From NCBI GenBank assembly GCA_016795365.1, contig JAEUHN010000040.1, forward strand, positions 219,922 through 283,921: a stretch of DNA of 64,000 nt, written 5' to 3'. The translations under genes were made by a program, and so were the position numbers. The notes beneath the pieces are model-generated. The model did not search any database, was not told the DNA's origin, and worked only from the letters and a program-made list of their open reading frames with translations. Of the stretch, positions 34,613-44,932 are shown piece by piece. This stretch comes from Verrucomicrobiaceae bacterium. Its GTDB lineage: Bacteria; Verrucomicrobiota; Verrucomicrobiia; Verrucomicrobiales; Verrucomicrobiaceae. The first letter of the stretch is position 1. Each line of letters starts with the position of its first letter.

Positions 34613-35041
34613 TCACGCCTCCGGCAACCGCAGCACCTCGTCCACTTCGGGATGGCGGGCCTCGCACGTGAGCTGGATGCCGCCGCGGGCACCGAACTGG
34701 CCGCGCACGACGGCTTGCTTCGGTGCACAGGCTTTCACCAGGTCATCGAGGATGCGGTTCACGATCGCTTCGTTGAAGGCGGCGTGGTTGCGGTAGCTGG
34801 CGAGATAAAACTTCAGCGACTTGGTCTCCACGCAGCGCTCGTCGGGGATGTAGAGGATCTCCAGGTGCGCGCTGTCGGGCTGGCCGGTCACGGGGCAGAT
34901 GGAGCTGAACTCGGGCGCGCTGAGATGGATGCGATAGTTCCGGCCCGGCGTGCGATTGGGGAAGGTCTCCAGCTTGGCCTCATCAGGTGACGACGGCAGA
35001 CGATGCTCGGAGCGGCCCAGGAGTTTCAGTTCTTCAGACAT
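34613..35041 (-). CDS. queF: NADPH-dependent preQ0 reductase
   Basis: A 142-residue short (YkvM-type) QueF that reduces 7-cyano-7-deazaguanine to preQ1 for queuosine in tRNA. The catalytic Cys is in SSICPVTGQPD with the Asp just after. ETKSLKFYLASYRNH is the signature QueF segment, with the substrate-binding Glu and the His that follows. MSEELKLLG at 35041 fits the family start. No other queuosine genes are near. The gap 35042-35215 to the next gene shows nothing I can name. Confidence 0.95.
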   Translation of the reverse strand: MSEELKLLGRSEHRLPSSPDEAKLETFPNRTPGRNYRIHLSAPEFSSICPVTGQPDSAHLEILYIPDERCVETKSLKFYLASYRNHAAFNEAIVNRILDDLVKACAPKQAVVRGQFGARGGIQLTCEARHPEVDEVLRLPEA

Positions 35042-35215
35042 GCCGCAGTCTGTGGGCCGTGAAGGCGCAGGTTTCAACCGGGAAGCGGTGTGCCTAGTGC
35101 CTCGGTGGTCTCATGGGTTTCTCGAAGGACGGAAAGGACTTCAAGGACCGAAGGGACCCTGCTCCATGCTCCATGCTGCTCCCCTCGACCCTTGCCCCTC
35201 GCGCCTTCTCACTCT

Positions 35216-36115
35216 ATGAAGCGCGCCTCCATGTCCGACCTGAAGACCTACCTCACCGACCGCAGCGCCCTCGTCGATGCCGCGTTGAATCGTTTCATCC
35301 CGAGCGAAGACACTTCGCCGCCCACGATTCACAAGGCGATGCGGCACAGCATTTTCGCCGGTGGCAAGCGCCTGCGTCCGATCCTCTGCCTCGCAGCCGC
35401 AGAGGCGTGCGGTGGGTCGATCGACACCGCGATGCCAGCGGCTTGCGCGGTCGAGTGCCTGCACACCTACACGCTGATCCACGACGACCTGCCGTGCATG
35501 GACGACGACGACTTCCGCCGTGGCGTGCCCACCTGCCACAAGGTCTATGGCGAAGGCGTGGCCGTGCTCGCGGGCGATGCGCTCCAGGCGCTCGCGTTCC
35601 AACTCCTGGCCGAGGTGCCGGGCAATGCGCAGTTCAATGTCGGCGACTACGTGCGCGAACTCGCGATCACGTCCGGCAGTCTGCATCTCATCGGTGGTCA
35701 GGTGATGGACCTGGAAGGCGAGGGCAAGAAGCTCCCGCTGGCCGACCTGCGCTACGTGCATGAGAGCAAGACGGCAGCGCTGCTCACCACCTCGATCAAG
35801 CTGGGCGGCATGAGTGCCGGAGCGTCCACCGAACAAATCGCAGCACTCCACGCCTTCGGTTGGAACACCGGTCTCGCGTTCCAGATCATCGACGACATCC
35901 TCGACGTCACGCAAACGACCGAGAAGCTCGGCAAGAGCGCCGGCAAGGACTTGACGAGCGAGAAGAGCACCTACCCAGCACTGCTGGGTTTGGATGCCTC
36001 CCGTGCCGAAGCTCATCGCCTCACGACGGAGGCAATGAACGCGCTCTCCATCTTCGGTGATCAAGCTGCGCGCCTGCGCCAGATGGCGGGGTATCTGCTG
36101 GCGCGGGATTATTAG
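35216..36115 (+). CDS. Polyprenyl (farnesyl/geranylgeranyl) diphosphate synthase
   Basis: A 299-residue trans-isoprenyl synthase. [12 protein letters not shown] binds diphosphate; the first Asp-rich motif is [15 protein letters not shown] and the second is [10 protein letters not shown], followed by [16 protein letters not shown]. The two-residue insertion in the first motif and short chain-length residues suggest a C15 to C20 product. Starts at 35216 or 35231 (MSDLKTYL) are both plausible. It could supply the heme O synthase at 38401, the UbiA enzyme at 3223 or the cyclase-like protein at 24091. Its 3' end overlaps rfbB by 4 bases. Confidence 0.93.
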   Translation: MKRASMSDLKTYLTDRSALVDAALNRFIPSEDTSPPTIHKAMRHSIFAGGKRLRPILCLAAAEACGGSIDTAMPAACAVECLHTYTLIHDDLPCMDDDDFRRGVPTCHKVYGEGVAVLAGDALQALAFQLLAEVPGNAQFNVGDYVRELAITSGSLHLIGGQVMDLEGEGKKLPLADLRYVHESKTAALLTTSIKLGGMSAGASTEQIAALHAFGWNTGLAFQIIDDILDVTQTTEKLGKSAGKDLTSEKSTYPALLGLDASRAEAHRLTTEAMNALSIFGDQAARLRQMAGYLLARDY

Positions 36116-37188
36116 ACCGAGGCACCGAGGCGCTGGAGCTGATACTTGCCGCTCTGGATGTCTTCCATCCACTTGGCGTTGTTCAGATACCAGTGGACGG
36201 TGCGCTGCAAGCCGGAGGCGAAAGTCTCCTGGGGAGCCCAGCCGAGTTCGCGTTCGATCTTGGAGCAGTCGATCGCATAGCGACGGTCGTGGCCCGGGCG
36301 ATCTTTGACGAAGGTGATGAGGTCCTCGGGGGTGCGCTTCAGCTCAGGACGCTCCGCATTCACGGCGGCGATGAGCGCGTGGACGACATCAATGTTCTTC
36401 ATCTCGCACTTGCCGCCGATGTTGTAGGTCTCGCCGGTCTGGCCTTTGACGAGGGCGAGGAAGAGGCCGCGGGCGTGATCTTCCACGTAGAGCCAGTCGC
36501 GGACGTTGGTGCCGTCGCCATAAACTGGCAGCTTCTCACCACGCACGACCTTGTTGATCATCAGCGGGATCAGCTTCTCGGGGAATTGATACGGGCCGTA
36601 GTTGTTCGAGCAGTTGGTCGTGACGAGGTCGAGGCCGTAGGTGTGAACGTAGGCGCGGGCAAGGTGGTCGCTGCCGGCCTTGCTGGCGGAATAGGGGCTG
36701 TTCGGTTGGTAGGGCGTGGTCTCGCAGAAGGCGGGATCGGTGGCGCTGAGGGAGCCAAAGACTTCATCGGTGCTCACGTGCAGGAAGCGGAAGCCGGGGC
36801 ACTCCTTGGCGTAGTTGCGCGCAGCTTCCAGAAGGCGGAAGGTGCCCACGAAGTTGGTCATGATGAAGTCCTCGGGTCCATCAATGCTGCGATCCACGTG
36901 GCTCTCGGCTGCGAGGTGCATGACGGCATTGATCTTGTGCTCGCGGAGCAGGCTGGCGAACAGGGCTCCGTCCAGGATGTCGCCCTGAACGAACACATGG
37001 CGCGGATCATCCTTGAGGGCGGTGAGGTTGGAGAGATTGCCCGCGTAGGTGAGCTTGTCGTAGTTCACGACCTTCGAGATGGTCACACCGCGCTCCGCTC
37101 CGGCAGGACCGAGGAGGTAGTGGACGAGGTTGGAACCGATGAAGCCGGCACCGCCGGTGACAAGGATGCGAAGATCTGAGGTGGCCAT
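36112..37188 (-). CDS. rfbB: dTDP-glucose 4,6-dehydratase
   Basis: A 358-residue extended [19 protein letters not shown] binds [18 protein letters not shown] is the RmlB signature, STDEVFG gives the catalytic Thr-Asp-Glu, and [15 protein letters not shown] contains the Tyr-Lys pair. [20 protein letters not shown] completes the active site. It forms dTDP-4-keto-6-deoxyglucose, the substrate route toward rhamnose completed by RfbD (20787). The rfbA and rfbC genes are not in the window. Confidence 0.96.
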   Translation of the reverse strand: MATSDLRILVTGGAGFIGSNLVHYLLGPAGAERGVTISKVVNYDKLTYAGNLSNLTALKDDPRHVFVQGDILDGALFASLLREHKINAVMHLAAESHVDRSIDGPEDFIMTNFVGTFRLLEAARNYAKECPGFRFLHVSTDEVFGSLSATDPAFCETTPYQPNSPYSASKAGSDHLARAYVHTYGLDLVTTNCSNNYGPYQFPEKLIPLMINKVVRGEKLPVYGDGTNVRDWLYVEDHARGLFLALVKGQTGETYNIGGKCEMKNIDVVHALIAAVNAERPELKRTPEDLITFVKDRPGHDRRYAIDCSKIERELGWAPQETFASGLQRTVHWYLNNAKWMEDIQSGKYQLQRLGASV

Positions 37189-37253
37189 AAAAAGCGGGGC
37201 GGAGTGTAGAGCACTCGCGCGGCGCGTAAACAGCTAAAGCAGGCGCTCGGGGC

Positions 37254-38294
37254 CTACTTTTTCACCAGCCAGATGTTCCGATAGCGCACGGGGTTGCCGT
37301 GGTCCTGAAGGTAGAGAGTGCCCAGCTTGCCATCGGTGCTGACGGGCGCGGCAGTGGTGGGCTTGGGGATGGTCACCTTGTCATGAATCACCACGCCGTT
37401 GTGCTTCACCGTGATCTCGGCATCGGCCGTTTTCATGCCCTTGTCGTCGAAGAGCGGGGCCTTGAAGTCGATGTCGTAGGTCTGCCAGGTGAGGGGTGGC
37501 AGGCACATGTTCACTTGCGGCTTCGCCACGGTGTAAATGCCGCCGCACTCGTTGTTTTCACCGTTGAGCCCGAAGCTGTCGAGCATCTGCACCTCGTAGC
37601 GGCTGGCCAGATAAATGCCGCTATTGCCCCGTGCCTGTCCTTTGGACTCGGGCATGTAGGGCAGGCGGAATTCGATGTGAATCTGGCAGTCGCCAAAGGC
37701 TTCCTTGGTGGTGCAGCCTTGCATCAGGAGACCATCGGGAGTCATCTTCGCCCCCTCTTTGAAGGCGGCGAGGGAGGTGCCATCGAACAGCACGGTGGCT
37801 CCTTCGGGGGGCTTGGCTCCGAGCGTGTCACTCTTGCGCTCCACACGTTCGAGCGAGCCGATGGCCGAGCCTTTGAAGTCGGTGAGTTCCAGTGTGTTCC
37901 CCTTGAGCAAGCCAATCCACCCATTGCTGGAGAATCGCACGGGGGCGTCCGCACCTTCGCCCGTGCGCTTGCCGGAAACGATCTGCCGATGCGCTGGCTG
38001 ACGCGTCCAACCTGCACCTGGCAGGCCACCAGGGCAGAGCACGGCATCAAAGGTTCCCTTGCCTCGCGCGACCACCTGAAAGGCGAAGGCAGCATCGCGC
38101 ATCTTGCCCACATACTCGCCCTGGAAGGCGAAGTCCTCGTCCGTCTTGGCCGGATCGACATACACGGACGGTTTGGGCGGCGGGGTGGGCTTCGTCGGGA
38201 CCGCAGGCTTTGCGGGTGCGGCAGGCGGTGCCGGATCAGCGGCAGAAGCGAGGATGCCGACAAGGAGCGACGCGCTGAGAAGGAGGGACTTCAT
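37254..38294 (-). CDS. Secreted DUF1080 (3-keto-disaccharide hydrolase) protein
   Basis: A 346-residue protein with a signal peptide (MKSLLLSASLLVGILASAA) and a Pro/Ala/Lys linker (residues 20-43). A first domain (about 45-160) precedes the DUF1080 lectin/glycoside-hydrolase-16-like domain: TVLFDGTSLAAF, FGDCQIHIEFRLPY, ARGNSGIYLASRYEVQMLDS and GTLYLQDHGNPVRYRNIWL. The family cleaves 3-keto-sugars formed by oxidoreductases such as Gfo/Idh/MocA proteins, one of which is at 33419. Earlier in-frame starts lack a signal sequence. Confidence 0.9.
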   Translation of the reverse strand: MKSLLLSASLLVGILASAADPAPPAAPAKPAVPTKPTPPPKPSVYVDPAKTDEDFAFQGEYVGKMRDAAFAFQVVARGKGTFDAVLCPGGLPGAGWTRQPAHRQIVSGKRTGEGADAPVRFSSNGWIGLLKGNTLELTDFKGSAIGSLERVERKSDTLGAKPPEGATVLFDGTSLAAFKEGAKMTPDGLLMQGCTTKEAFGDCQIHIEFRLPYMPESKGQARGNSGIYLASRYEVQMLDSFGLNGENNECGGIYTVAKPQVNMCLPPLTWQTYDIDFKAPLFDDKGMKTADAEITVKHNGVVIHDKVTIPKPTTAAPVSTDGKLGTLYLQDHGNPVRYRNIWLVKK

Positions 38295-38400
38295 GGTGAG
38301 AGAGACGATGACAGACCAGACAATCCTACCACTGTCAGAACGCGGGATGAAGTTTTTACCGGCTTGCACCATGGGTGCGCCGTGACACCTTCGCCGCCCG

Positions 38401-39330
38401 ATGTCTGACCCGACACCCGCAGCCACCCAGCACACGACGATGAGCGATCTGCTCACGCTGACGAAGTTCCGCCTGAGCTTCCTGGTGATCGTCACGACCT
38501 TCGTGGGCTTCTGGCTGAAGAGCAGCCACGGCATTCAATGGGGCCTGCTCATTCACACCATCATCGGCAGCACCCTGGCGGCCTTCGGAGCGGGCGTGTT
38601 CAATCAACTCATGGAGATCGGCCCGGACTCGCGCATGACCCGCACGGCGGATCGACCTCTCCCAGCGGGACGCATCAAGCCAGGGGCCGCCTTTGCCATC
38701 GGCTGGATGCTGAGTGCGATGGCACTCATCCACCTCGTTCACATGGTCAATGTCGAGTCCGCTGCACTCACAGCGGCCACACTGGCGGTGTATTTGTTCA
38801 TCTACACGCCGCTCAAGCAGCAAAGCGATACCAACACCCTCGTGGGGGCTGTCTCCGGAGCGCTGCCACCGCTCATCGGCTGGGCCGGTGCGGCGGGAGC
38901 TTCGCCCGTGGACTCGCCTTACTTCCGCTGGCAGCTCCTCCTTGAGCCCGGTGCCATCTATCTCTTCATGCTGCTCTTTCTCTGGCAGTTGCCGCACTTC
39001 TTGGCGATCAACTGGATGTATCGTGACCAGTATCGTCAGGGCGGATTCGTGATGCTCGCGAACGACGATGAACTGGGAGCACGCACCAGCTTCCACGCGC
39101 TGCTGTATGCCGTGGCGACGCTGCTGCTGATGTTCTACCCCGTCTATGAAGGTGTGGCCCAGGCGTGGTTCCTGGCTCCTGCCCTGCCGCTCGCAGGCTG
39201 GCTCTGCTGGCTGGCCTGGAAGTTCCGCGTGCATCGTGAGCGCGCTCATGCCCGGAAGCTTTTCTTCTGCACGCTGGCCTATCTGCCGCTGGTGCTGATC
39301 CTGAGCGTGATCGCGTGGAAACGCGCTTGA
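38401..39330 (+). CDS. ctaB: Protoheme IX farnesyltransferase (heme O synthase)
   Basis: A 309-residue UbiA-family membrane enzyme with about nine helices. [20 protein letters not shown] is the first Asp-rich heme O synthase motif, followed by [26 protein letters not shown] and [20 protein letters not shown] are further signatures. It adds farnesyl to heme b for a heme-copper oxidase. ctaA and oxidase genes are not adjacent. A second in-frame ATG at 38440 is possible. Confidence 0.95.
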   Translation: MSDPTPAATQHTTMSDLLTLTKFRLSFLVIVTTFVGFWLKSSHGIQWGLLIHTIIGSTLAAFGAGVFNQLMEIGPDSRMTRTADRPLPAGRIKPGAAFAIGWMLSAMALIHLVHMVNVESAALTAATLAVYLFIYTPLKQQSDTNTLVGAVSGALPPLIGWAGAAGASPVDSPYFRWQLLLEPGAIYLFMLLFLWQLPHFLAINWMYRDQYRQGGFVMLANDDELGARTSFHALLYAVATLLLMFYPVYEGVAQAWFLAPALPLAGWLCWLAWKFRVHRERAHARKLFFCTLAYLPLVLILSVIAWKRA

Positions 39331-39403
39331 AATCTGTTTGCCAAACTCCGCGAGCCTGCGCCACAATCGCCGCCTTTCCGCAACTCCTAACCAAAACAAA
39401 ACG

Positions 39404-40402
39404 ATGGGCCGTCCAGTCACCCTCTTTACCGGCCAGTGGGCAGATCTGCCTCTGGATACCATGCTGCAAAAAGCCAAGAGCTTCGGCTACGATGGCGTCG
39501 AGCTGGCCTGCTGGGGCGATCACTTCGAAGTGCCCAAGGCCGACCAAGCCTACTGCGATGCCAAGCGCGCGAAGCTGAAAGCCGCTGGTCTTCAGTGCCA
39601 TGCGATTTCCACTCACCTTGTCGGCCAGGCCGTGTGCGACAACATTGATCCTCGTCACAAGCAGATCCTGCCCGACTACATCTATGGCGATGGCGAACCC
39701 GAAGGCGTGCGTCAGCGTGCAGCAGCGGAGCTGATTGAGACCGCGAAAGCGGCCAAGCGTTTCGGCGTCAGCGTCGTGAACGGCTTCACCGGCAGCAGCA
39801 TCTGGCACCTCGTTTACAGCTTCCCGCCGAACCTTCCCGGTCAGATCGAAGCAGGCTACAAAGACTTCGCCAAGCGCTTCGGCCCGATCTTCGACGAATA
39901 CAAGAACCTCGGAATCAAGTATGCGCTGGAAGTGCACCCGACCGAGATCGCGTTCGACATCAGTTCCGCTCGTCGTGCTCTCGAAGCCGTCGATTACCAT
40001 CCCGCTTTCGGCTTCAACTACGATCCCTCGCACTTCGGTTACCAGGGTGTCGATTATGTGAAGTTCATCTATGAGTTCAAAGACCGCATCTTCCACGTTC
40101 ACATGAAGGACGTCGCGTGGGATCTCGGTCACGACGCCGGCGTGTTCGGTGGTCACGTCGATTTCCACAAGCCCGAGCGCTACTGGGACTTCAAGTCCGT
40201 GGGCCGCGGCAACATCAACTTCGAGAAGATCATCCGCGCGCTGAACGACATCAGCTACGGCGGTCCGCTCAGCGTTGAATGGGAAGACGGCGGCATGGAC
40301 CGCGAACACGGCGCCACCGAGTCCTGCGCCTATGTGAAGGCCAAGGACTTCCCGCCTTCGAAGATCATCTTCGACGCGCAGTTCGCCGAGAACAGCAAGT
40401 AA
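39404..40402 (+). CDS. Sugar phosphate isomerase/epimerase (TIM barrel)
   Basis: A 332-residue cytoplasmic TIM barrel. Metal ligands can be seen: Glu in LEVHPTE, Asp-His in NYDPSHFGY, His in [11 protein letters not shown] and Glu in [14 protein letters not shown]. The C-terminal lid is typical of IolE/hydroxypyruvate-isomerase relatives. Unlike the gene at 13432 it has no signal and keeps the full metal site. Start ATG at 39404 follows a run CCAAAACAAAACG. It ends in a strong terminator. Confidence 0.92.
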   Translation: MGRPVTLFTGQWADLPLDTMLQKAKSFGYDGVELACWGDHFEVPKADQAYCDAKRAKLKAAGLQCHAISTHLVGQAVCDNIDPRHKQILPDYIYGDGEPEGVRQRAAAELIETAKAAKRFGVSVVNGFTGSSIWHLVYSFPPNLPGQIEAGYKDFAKRFGPIFDEYKNLGIKYALEVHPTEIAFDISSARRALEAVDYHPAFGFNYDPSHFGYQGVDYVKFIYEFKDRIFHVHMKDVAWDLGHDAGVFGGHVDFHKPERYWDFKSVGRGNINFEKIIRALNDISYGGPLSVEWEDGGMDREHGATESCAYVKAKDFPPSKIIFDAQFAENSK

Positions 40403-40417
40403 TCGAACCACTCACGA

Positions 40418-40446
40418 AGCCGGAGCCCGAGGGCTCCGGCTTTTTT
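40418..40446 (+). terminator. Strong terminator after the isomerase gene
   Basis: AGCCGGAGCCC and GGGCTCCGGCT pair perfectly over a two-base loop and are followed by TTTTTT. It is 16 bases past the stop and lies just before the end of the convergent dipeptidase gene. Confidence 0.9.
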
Positions 40447-40464
40447 ATGCCTTCGTCGAGGCGG

Positions 40465-41796
40465 TTACGCTAGCTCGCGAAGGAGAGCTTTGTTCAGCTT
40501 CACGCCAGCCTCGAAGCTGGACACTGGGAAGTTCTCGTTCGGCGCATGGGCCTGGCAGTCGGGGAGCGCGAGGCCCAGGAGCAGGGTTTCCACACCGAGG
40601 ACGTCCTTGAACGCCTGCACGATGGGGATGCTGCCGCCTTCGCGGATAAGGGCGATGGGGTGCTCGGGGCCGAAGGCGCTGGCGAGCGCTCGCTGCGCGG
40701 CCTGGCCCAGCGTTGAATGCGGGTCCATGACGTAGGGCATGCCGCTGTGGCCGGGGATGATCTCCAGGCGCACGCCGGGCGGGCAGTGCTTGCGCAGGTG
40801 GGCTTCGACTTGAGCGAGGATCTTGTCCGGGTGCTGATGCGGGACGAGGCGGAAGGAGAGCTTCATCATCGCCTCGCGCGGGATGACGGTCTTCGATCCC
40901 GCGCCCTGCCAGCCGCCGCCGATGCCATTGATCTCGGCGGTGGGGCGGGCCCAGCGTTGCTCGAGTTCGCTGAAACCGGTCTCGCCCCACAGCGCGGGCG
41001 CGCCGGTGAGATGCTGCGTTTCATGGTTGGTTTCGCCCAGGCCTTGCCACGCTTTGCGTTCCCAGTCCTGGAGTGGCTGCACGTCGTCGTAGAAGCCATC
41101 GATGGCGATGCGTCCGTCGTCGTGGTGCAAGGTGGCAGCGAGGCGTGCGATGGCCGTGTTGGGGTTCATCACGGCACCGCCAAAGATGCCACTGTGCAAA
41201 TCGATGCTGGGGCCGTGGAGACGCACTTCCATGCAGGCGATGCCGCGCAGACCATACGTGAAGGTGCCGACGCCTTCCTTGACCATGCCGGTGTCGGAGA
41301 TAGCGACGAGGTCGCACTTCAACTCCTCGCGATGGGCTTCCAGGAAGGGCTTGAGGTTCGGGCTGCCGATCTCTTCCTCGCCCTCGATGAGGAAGATGAG
41401 GTTCACGGGCAATTCCTCGCCGGCGGCGAGAGTCTCCTCGATGCCGCGCAGGTGCGCCATGTGCTGGCCTTTGTTGTCGGTGGAGCCGCGGCAATAGATG
41501 CGTCCATCGCGGATGGTGGGCTCGAAAGCGGGGGTCTTCCACTCGTTGAGTGGGTCGGCTGGCTGCACGTCGTAGTGGCCGTAGATCATCACAGTGCGGC
41601 GACCAGGCTTGTGCTCGTTGCGCGCGATGGCGATGGGATGCCCGGGCGTCTCGTGCAGTTCCGGCTTCAAGCCGATGGCGCGGAACTTATTGACCAGCCA
41701 GTCGGCATTGGCACGCACGTCGGGCTTGTGCTTGGGATCGGTGGAGACGCTGGGGAAGCGCAGCACGGTGAGGAGATCGTCGAGTCCAGGTGTCAT
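40465..41796 (-). CDS. M20 family dipeptidase
   Basis: A 443-residue cytoplasmic metallopeptidase of the CNDP/PepV-like M20 group. Metal and catalytic residues are in YGHYDVQPADP (His, Asp), RGSTDNKGQ, IEGEEEIGSPN (catalytic Glu and ligand Glu), AISDTGM and, near the end, QAHAPNENF (His). LHSGIFGGAVMNP is the dimerisation-domain signature. No signal peptide, unlike the M20D protein at 4217. It is followed by a site-2 protease gene upstream on the same strand with an 18-base gap. Confidence 0.93.
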   Translation of the reverse strand: MTPGLDDLLTVLRFPSVSTDPKHKPDVRANADWLVNKFRAIGLKPELHETPGHPIAIARNEHKPGRRTVMIYGHYDVQPADPLNEWKTPAFEPTIRDGRIYCRGSTDNKGQHMAHLRGIEETLAAGEELPVNLIFLIEGEEEIGSPNLKPFLEAHREELKCDLVAISDTGMVKEGVGTFTYGLRGIACMEVRLHGPSIDLHSGIFGGAVMNPNTAIARLAATLHHDDGRIAIDGFYDDVQPLQDWERKAWQGLGETNHETQHLTGAPALWGETGFSELEQRWARPTAEINGIGGGWQGAGSKTVIPREAMMKLSFRLVPHQHPDKILAQVEAHLRKHCPPGVRLEIIPGHSGMPYVMDPHSTLGQAAQRALASAFGPEHPIALIREGGSIPIVQAFKDVLGVETLLLGLALPDCQAHAPNENFPVSSFEAGVKLNKALLRELA

Positions 41797-41814
41797 GATG
41801 AGATGGGAAAAGAG

Positions 41815-42462
41815 TTACGGGCGCATCCAGTCGGACGGGCTTTTGTTGTTGAGTTGCTGCCAGCTTTGCACCGCCAGCATGGCGAAGAAGATCACGGTGA
41901 TCCAGCGTCCGGTGGTTGCTGCGAACGCCGCCACGCCAGCTGCGGTGATGGCACTGACGATCAGCGTGGCCCGCAGCCGGAAGGGGCCGAGGGCAGCTTC
42001 CAAAATGTGGCCTCCATCAAGCGGGAGCACGGGCAGCAGATTGAGAATCGTCCAGCCGAAGTTCACCCACAGCCAGACATCCACGGCTTCCACTGCCAGC
42101 CAGTGGTTGACTGGAAAAGCACGGTCCACGAGCCAGCCCAGAAGCCCCAGCGCCAGGCTGAACGCAGGCCCGGCCGCGCTGATAATGAGACTGCTCATTC
42201 GTGGCTGACGCAGACTGCCCTGAGCGAACCCGCCAAACGAATACAGCGTGATGGTCACACGCCGGTCGTGGAACTTCCGCATGGCGAGCGCGTGGCCCAG
42301 TTCATGGATCAGGATCGAGACAAAAATGATCGCAACGGAGATCACAAGCAGCTGCAGGCCCTCGACGCCCTCCACACTGCCCACACCACTGAAAATCGCA
42401 GCCATCAGCCAGAAGTGCCACTGCACCTCGACAGGAAAGCCAAAGAATTGAAAGCGAAGCAT
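41815..42462 (-). CDS. Site-2 protease family (M50) intramembrane metalloprotease
   Basis: A 215-residue protein with about six membrane helices. The zinc site is HELGH within SILIHELGHALAMRKF, and the third ligand is in LNLLPVLPLDGGHILE. The N-terminal FFGFPVEVQWHFWL is typical of short SpoIVFB-like rhomboid-size S2P proteins. It probably cleaves a membrane-bound regulator. The dipeptidase follows at once, so the two are likely cotranscribed. Confidence 0.92.
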   Translation of the reverse strand: MLRFQFFGFPVEVQWHFWLMAAIFSGVGSVEGVEGLQLLVISVAIIFVSILIHELGHALAMRKFHDRRVTITLYSFGGFAQGSLRQPRMSSLIISAAGPAFSLALGLLGWLVDRAFPVNHWLAVEAVDVWLWVNFGWTILNLLPVLPLDGGHILEAALGPFRLRATLIVSAITAAGVAAFAATTGRWITVIFFAMLAVQSWQQLNNKSPSDWMRP

Positions 42463-42604
42463 GGTGCTGGCGGAGATTTCGCGAGCACTGTGGGAAGCTC
42501 GTCAGCAGCGACAAGCGCTTTCCCGCTTCCGGCAATGGATCGTAGGAGCGAGTTTGAAAGCTCTCATGGACAAGGCACGGGCATGAACGTTAGTAGCGGC
42601 GATC

Positions 42605-43519
42605 ATGCTTCGCTCCTTCCGTCTGCTCTCCCTGCTCACCATTGTTGCCTGTTCCCATGCCTGTATCGCTGTGACGATCGATGAAGCCATGGAAATGCTA
42701 ACGAGCGCACGATCGACCGAGCAAATCGAAGCTGCGGCGGCCAAGGCTCGCCGGGCTGGGATAACGAACCAGCGAATCGCTGAAGCCAAGATGCTTTTCG
42801 GCATCAAAACTCAGGACGCGGCCTACTTGAAGATGCTGCTGCCCGATCTAGAAATCATCGCGCAGAAGTTCGAGCAGCAGCCATCGCTGGCAGGCATCAG
42901 GACGGTCGAGCAATGGCGTGGGCTGGTGAGCTACACCGAGGCCATGGTGTCCATGGAGCAGCGCAACCAGGACAAGTTTCGCGAGCACATCACAGATGCG
43001 ATATGGAACTTCCCCCAGCAAGCCGAGTTGTTTGGCCAGGCGATCGAGAAGTTCCAGCTTCAGCAGAAGATGGACATGTGGGTGATCGACTTCTCAACAC
43101 CTCTGATCGAAGCCGGTGCGAGCGAGACCACCCTCGGTGCCTTGATTGGTTCAAAGAAGGCACTGCTCCTGTTCTTCTGGTCCTCAAACGTCGAGGCCAG
43201 TGTGCAAACCCTGGAGGCAGCAGAGAAACTCTACCACCACCTGCGCGGCAGCAATATCGTGGTCGCCACCGTGAACGTGGGCACCACCGAAGCGGAGAGC
43301 ACGACCGAGAAAGTCCGGGATGAAAAGAAGCTCACCCTGCCATGCCTGGTGGAAAGCAGTCAGCGCGTCCTCGTGCGCCAGATGGAGATCACCAGCCTGC
43401 CACGTGCTATTTTGATCACGCAGCAGGGGCGAGTTATTTTCCACGGCCACCCGATGGACGATTCCATTTGGAAATCGCTGAAGCGGGTCGTGCCAACGGT
43501 GACTTCGCTGGGCGAGTAA
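42605..43519 (+). CDS. Secreted protein with thioredoxin-like C-terminal domain lacking the CXXC pair
   Basis: A 304-residue protein. The N-terminal signal (LLSLLTIVACSHACIAVTID) is followed by a helical region (about 25-155). The C-terminal part looks like a thioredoxin/TlpA fold: KALLLFFWSSNVEASVQTLE, NIVVATVNVGTTEAE, ITSLPRAILITQQGRVIFHG, with the cis-Pro in SLPRA. The position of the redox CXXC reads SSNV, so disulfide chemistry is unlikely. It might bind proteins or metal instead. It stands alone between divergent and convergent neighbours. Confidence 0.7.
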   Translation: MLRSFRLLSLLTIVACSHACIAVTIDEAMEMLTSARSTEQIEAAAAKARRAGITNQRIAEAKMLFGIKTQDAAYLKMLLPDLEIIAQKFEQQPSLAGIRTVEQWRGLVSYTEAMVSMEQRNQDKFREHITDAIWNFPQQAELFGQAIEKFQLQQKMDMWVIDFSTPLIEAGASETTLGALIGSKKALLLFFWSSNVEASVQTLEAAEKLYHHLRGSNIVVATVNVGTTEAESTTEKVRDEKKLTLPCLVESSQRVLVRQMEITSLPRAILITQQGRVIFHGHPMDDSIWKSLKRVVPTVTSLGE

Positions 43520-43543
43520 TCGTGGGCCTCTCGAAGGCGAGTA

Positions 43544-44785
43544 TTACTTCGCTCCACTCACATCGTAGGCGAGCAGCAGCTCCTGATCGCGAAGGAACAG
43601 CTTGCCACCGCTCACCACCGGGTGCGTCCAGACCTTGCCGCTCTTGGAGCGCTGCGTCGTCTGGGGCGAGAGGGTGAAGCGTCCATGCTCATTCCAGCTC
43701 GTGGGCGAAGCATCGATCAGCACCACAGTGCCGGAGTCCTCTTCGAGCAGATAAAGTTGTCCGTCTGCAGCATGGATGGCTCCCTTTTTGAGAGCTTTTT
43801 TCTCCTGCCACTTCACGGCACCTGTCTTGAAATCCATGCAGGTCCATCCCTTACCATCGCAGAAGCCGTAGAGATGGCCGTCGTGGAGAATCACGCCTCC
43901 GTGATGATTCACCATGTCTGTGTTGGAATAAACGTCCGTTACCGCATTGCCCTCGCCCACGTGAACCATCTTGCAGCCCACGCCGTAGCCTGCGGCGACG
44001 AAGACATCGCCATTGTTGAAGATTGGAGTGGGAATGACGGCTGTCTTCCCAGGGAAAACAGATTTCCACAAGACCTTGCCATCGGCGGCATTGACGGCAG
44101 CAATGCTCTGCATCGTGAGCTGAATGAGCTGGCGCGCGCCGTTGTGATCGACGGGGATGATTGACGAATACTGGGCAGGATCGGTCCAGTCACTGCTCTG
44201 CCATACTTTCTTGCCCGTGTTTTTGTCAAAGGCCGCCATCGTGCCCTGACCACCGCCAGGAGTGCAGATCACCATATTGCCATCCACCAGTGGAGACTCC
44301 GTGTAGCCCCATCCTGGCACCTTGCCGCCGAGGCTGTCCATGGTCACACGCCAGACTTCCTTGCCATCGGCAGCGTTCACGCAGATGAGCGTTCCCTTGC
44401 CGCTCATGGCGTAGATCTTGTCACCATCGACCGTGGGAGTCGCGCGGGGGCCGTTGCCCCAATTGTTGGTGAGCAAGGCTCCAACTTCCGTAGCCCATTT
44501 TTCTTTGCCAGTGGCCGTATCGACCGCGATCACATACTCCACCACATCTCGAGAACCCATGGTGTAGAGCGTTCCACCCACGATCGCGTAGCTCGAATAA
44601 CCGAGCCCTACATCCTGATTCACCCACAATTGCTTCGGACCATCGGCGGGCCACTTCTTGAGCAGACCTGTTTCAGCGCTGATGTCGTCAAACTTCGCTC
44701 CACGCCAGCGTGGCCACTCAGCAGAGGCATCGGTGACAATGATGAAAGCGGTGGCGAGGATCGTGAGGAGACGAAGGGATGTCAT
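43544..44785 (-). CDS. Secreted PQQ-like beta-propeller protein
   Basis: A 413-residue protein with a signal peptide (MTSLRLLTILATAFIIVTDA). Repeated blades carry the AxDxxTGKxxW signature: AVDTATGKEKWATE, CVNAADGKEVWRVT, AFDKNTGKKVWQS, AVNAADGKVLWKS and CMDFKTGAVKWQEK. WPRWRGAKFD at the mature N-terminus is the usual opening of this group in Verrucomicrobia and Planctomycetes. Most such proteins bind no quinone and their role is unknown. The ATG at 44785 is chosen for the signal peptide. Confidence 0.9.
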   Translation of the reverse strand: MTSLRLLTILATAFIIVTDASAEWPRWRGAKFDDISAETGLLKKWPADGPKQLWVNQDVGLGYSSYAIVGGTLYTMGSRDVVEYVIAVDTATGKEKWATEVGALLTNNWGNGPRATPTVDGDKIYAMSGKGTLICVNAADGKEVWRVTMDSLGGKVPGWGYTESPLVDGNMVICTPGGGQGTMAAFDKNTGKKVWQSSDWTDPAQYSSIIPVDHNGARQLIQLTMQSIAAVNAADGKVLWKSVFPGKTAVIPTPIFNNGDVFVAAGYGVGCKMVHVGEGNAVTDVYSNTDMVNHHGGVILHDGHLYGFCDGKGWTCMDFKTGAVKWQEKKALKKGAIHAADGQLYLLEEDSGTVVLIDASPTSWNEHGRFTLSPQTTQRSKSGKVWTHPVVSGGKLFLRDQELLLAYDVSGAK

Positions 44786-44932
44786 AGTCTTGGATTTGGG
44801 GAACACCGATTGAGCCGGAAAACTTGCGCCGAATCCAGCACAAAACATCCACGCTGCGGACTCAGCGTGTGCGATCCATCACATGGAGCGGTTCACACGC
44901 TCCGCAATAACTCCCTTCCTGCCTTTGAGATG

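Noticed and set aside
40717..42684. Open frame of about 655 codons across the dipeptidase and site-2 protease genes
   Set aside because: It runs antisense to two recognised genes and reads as low-information His/Asp/Val-rich sequence.
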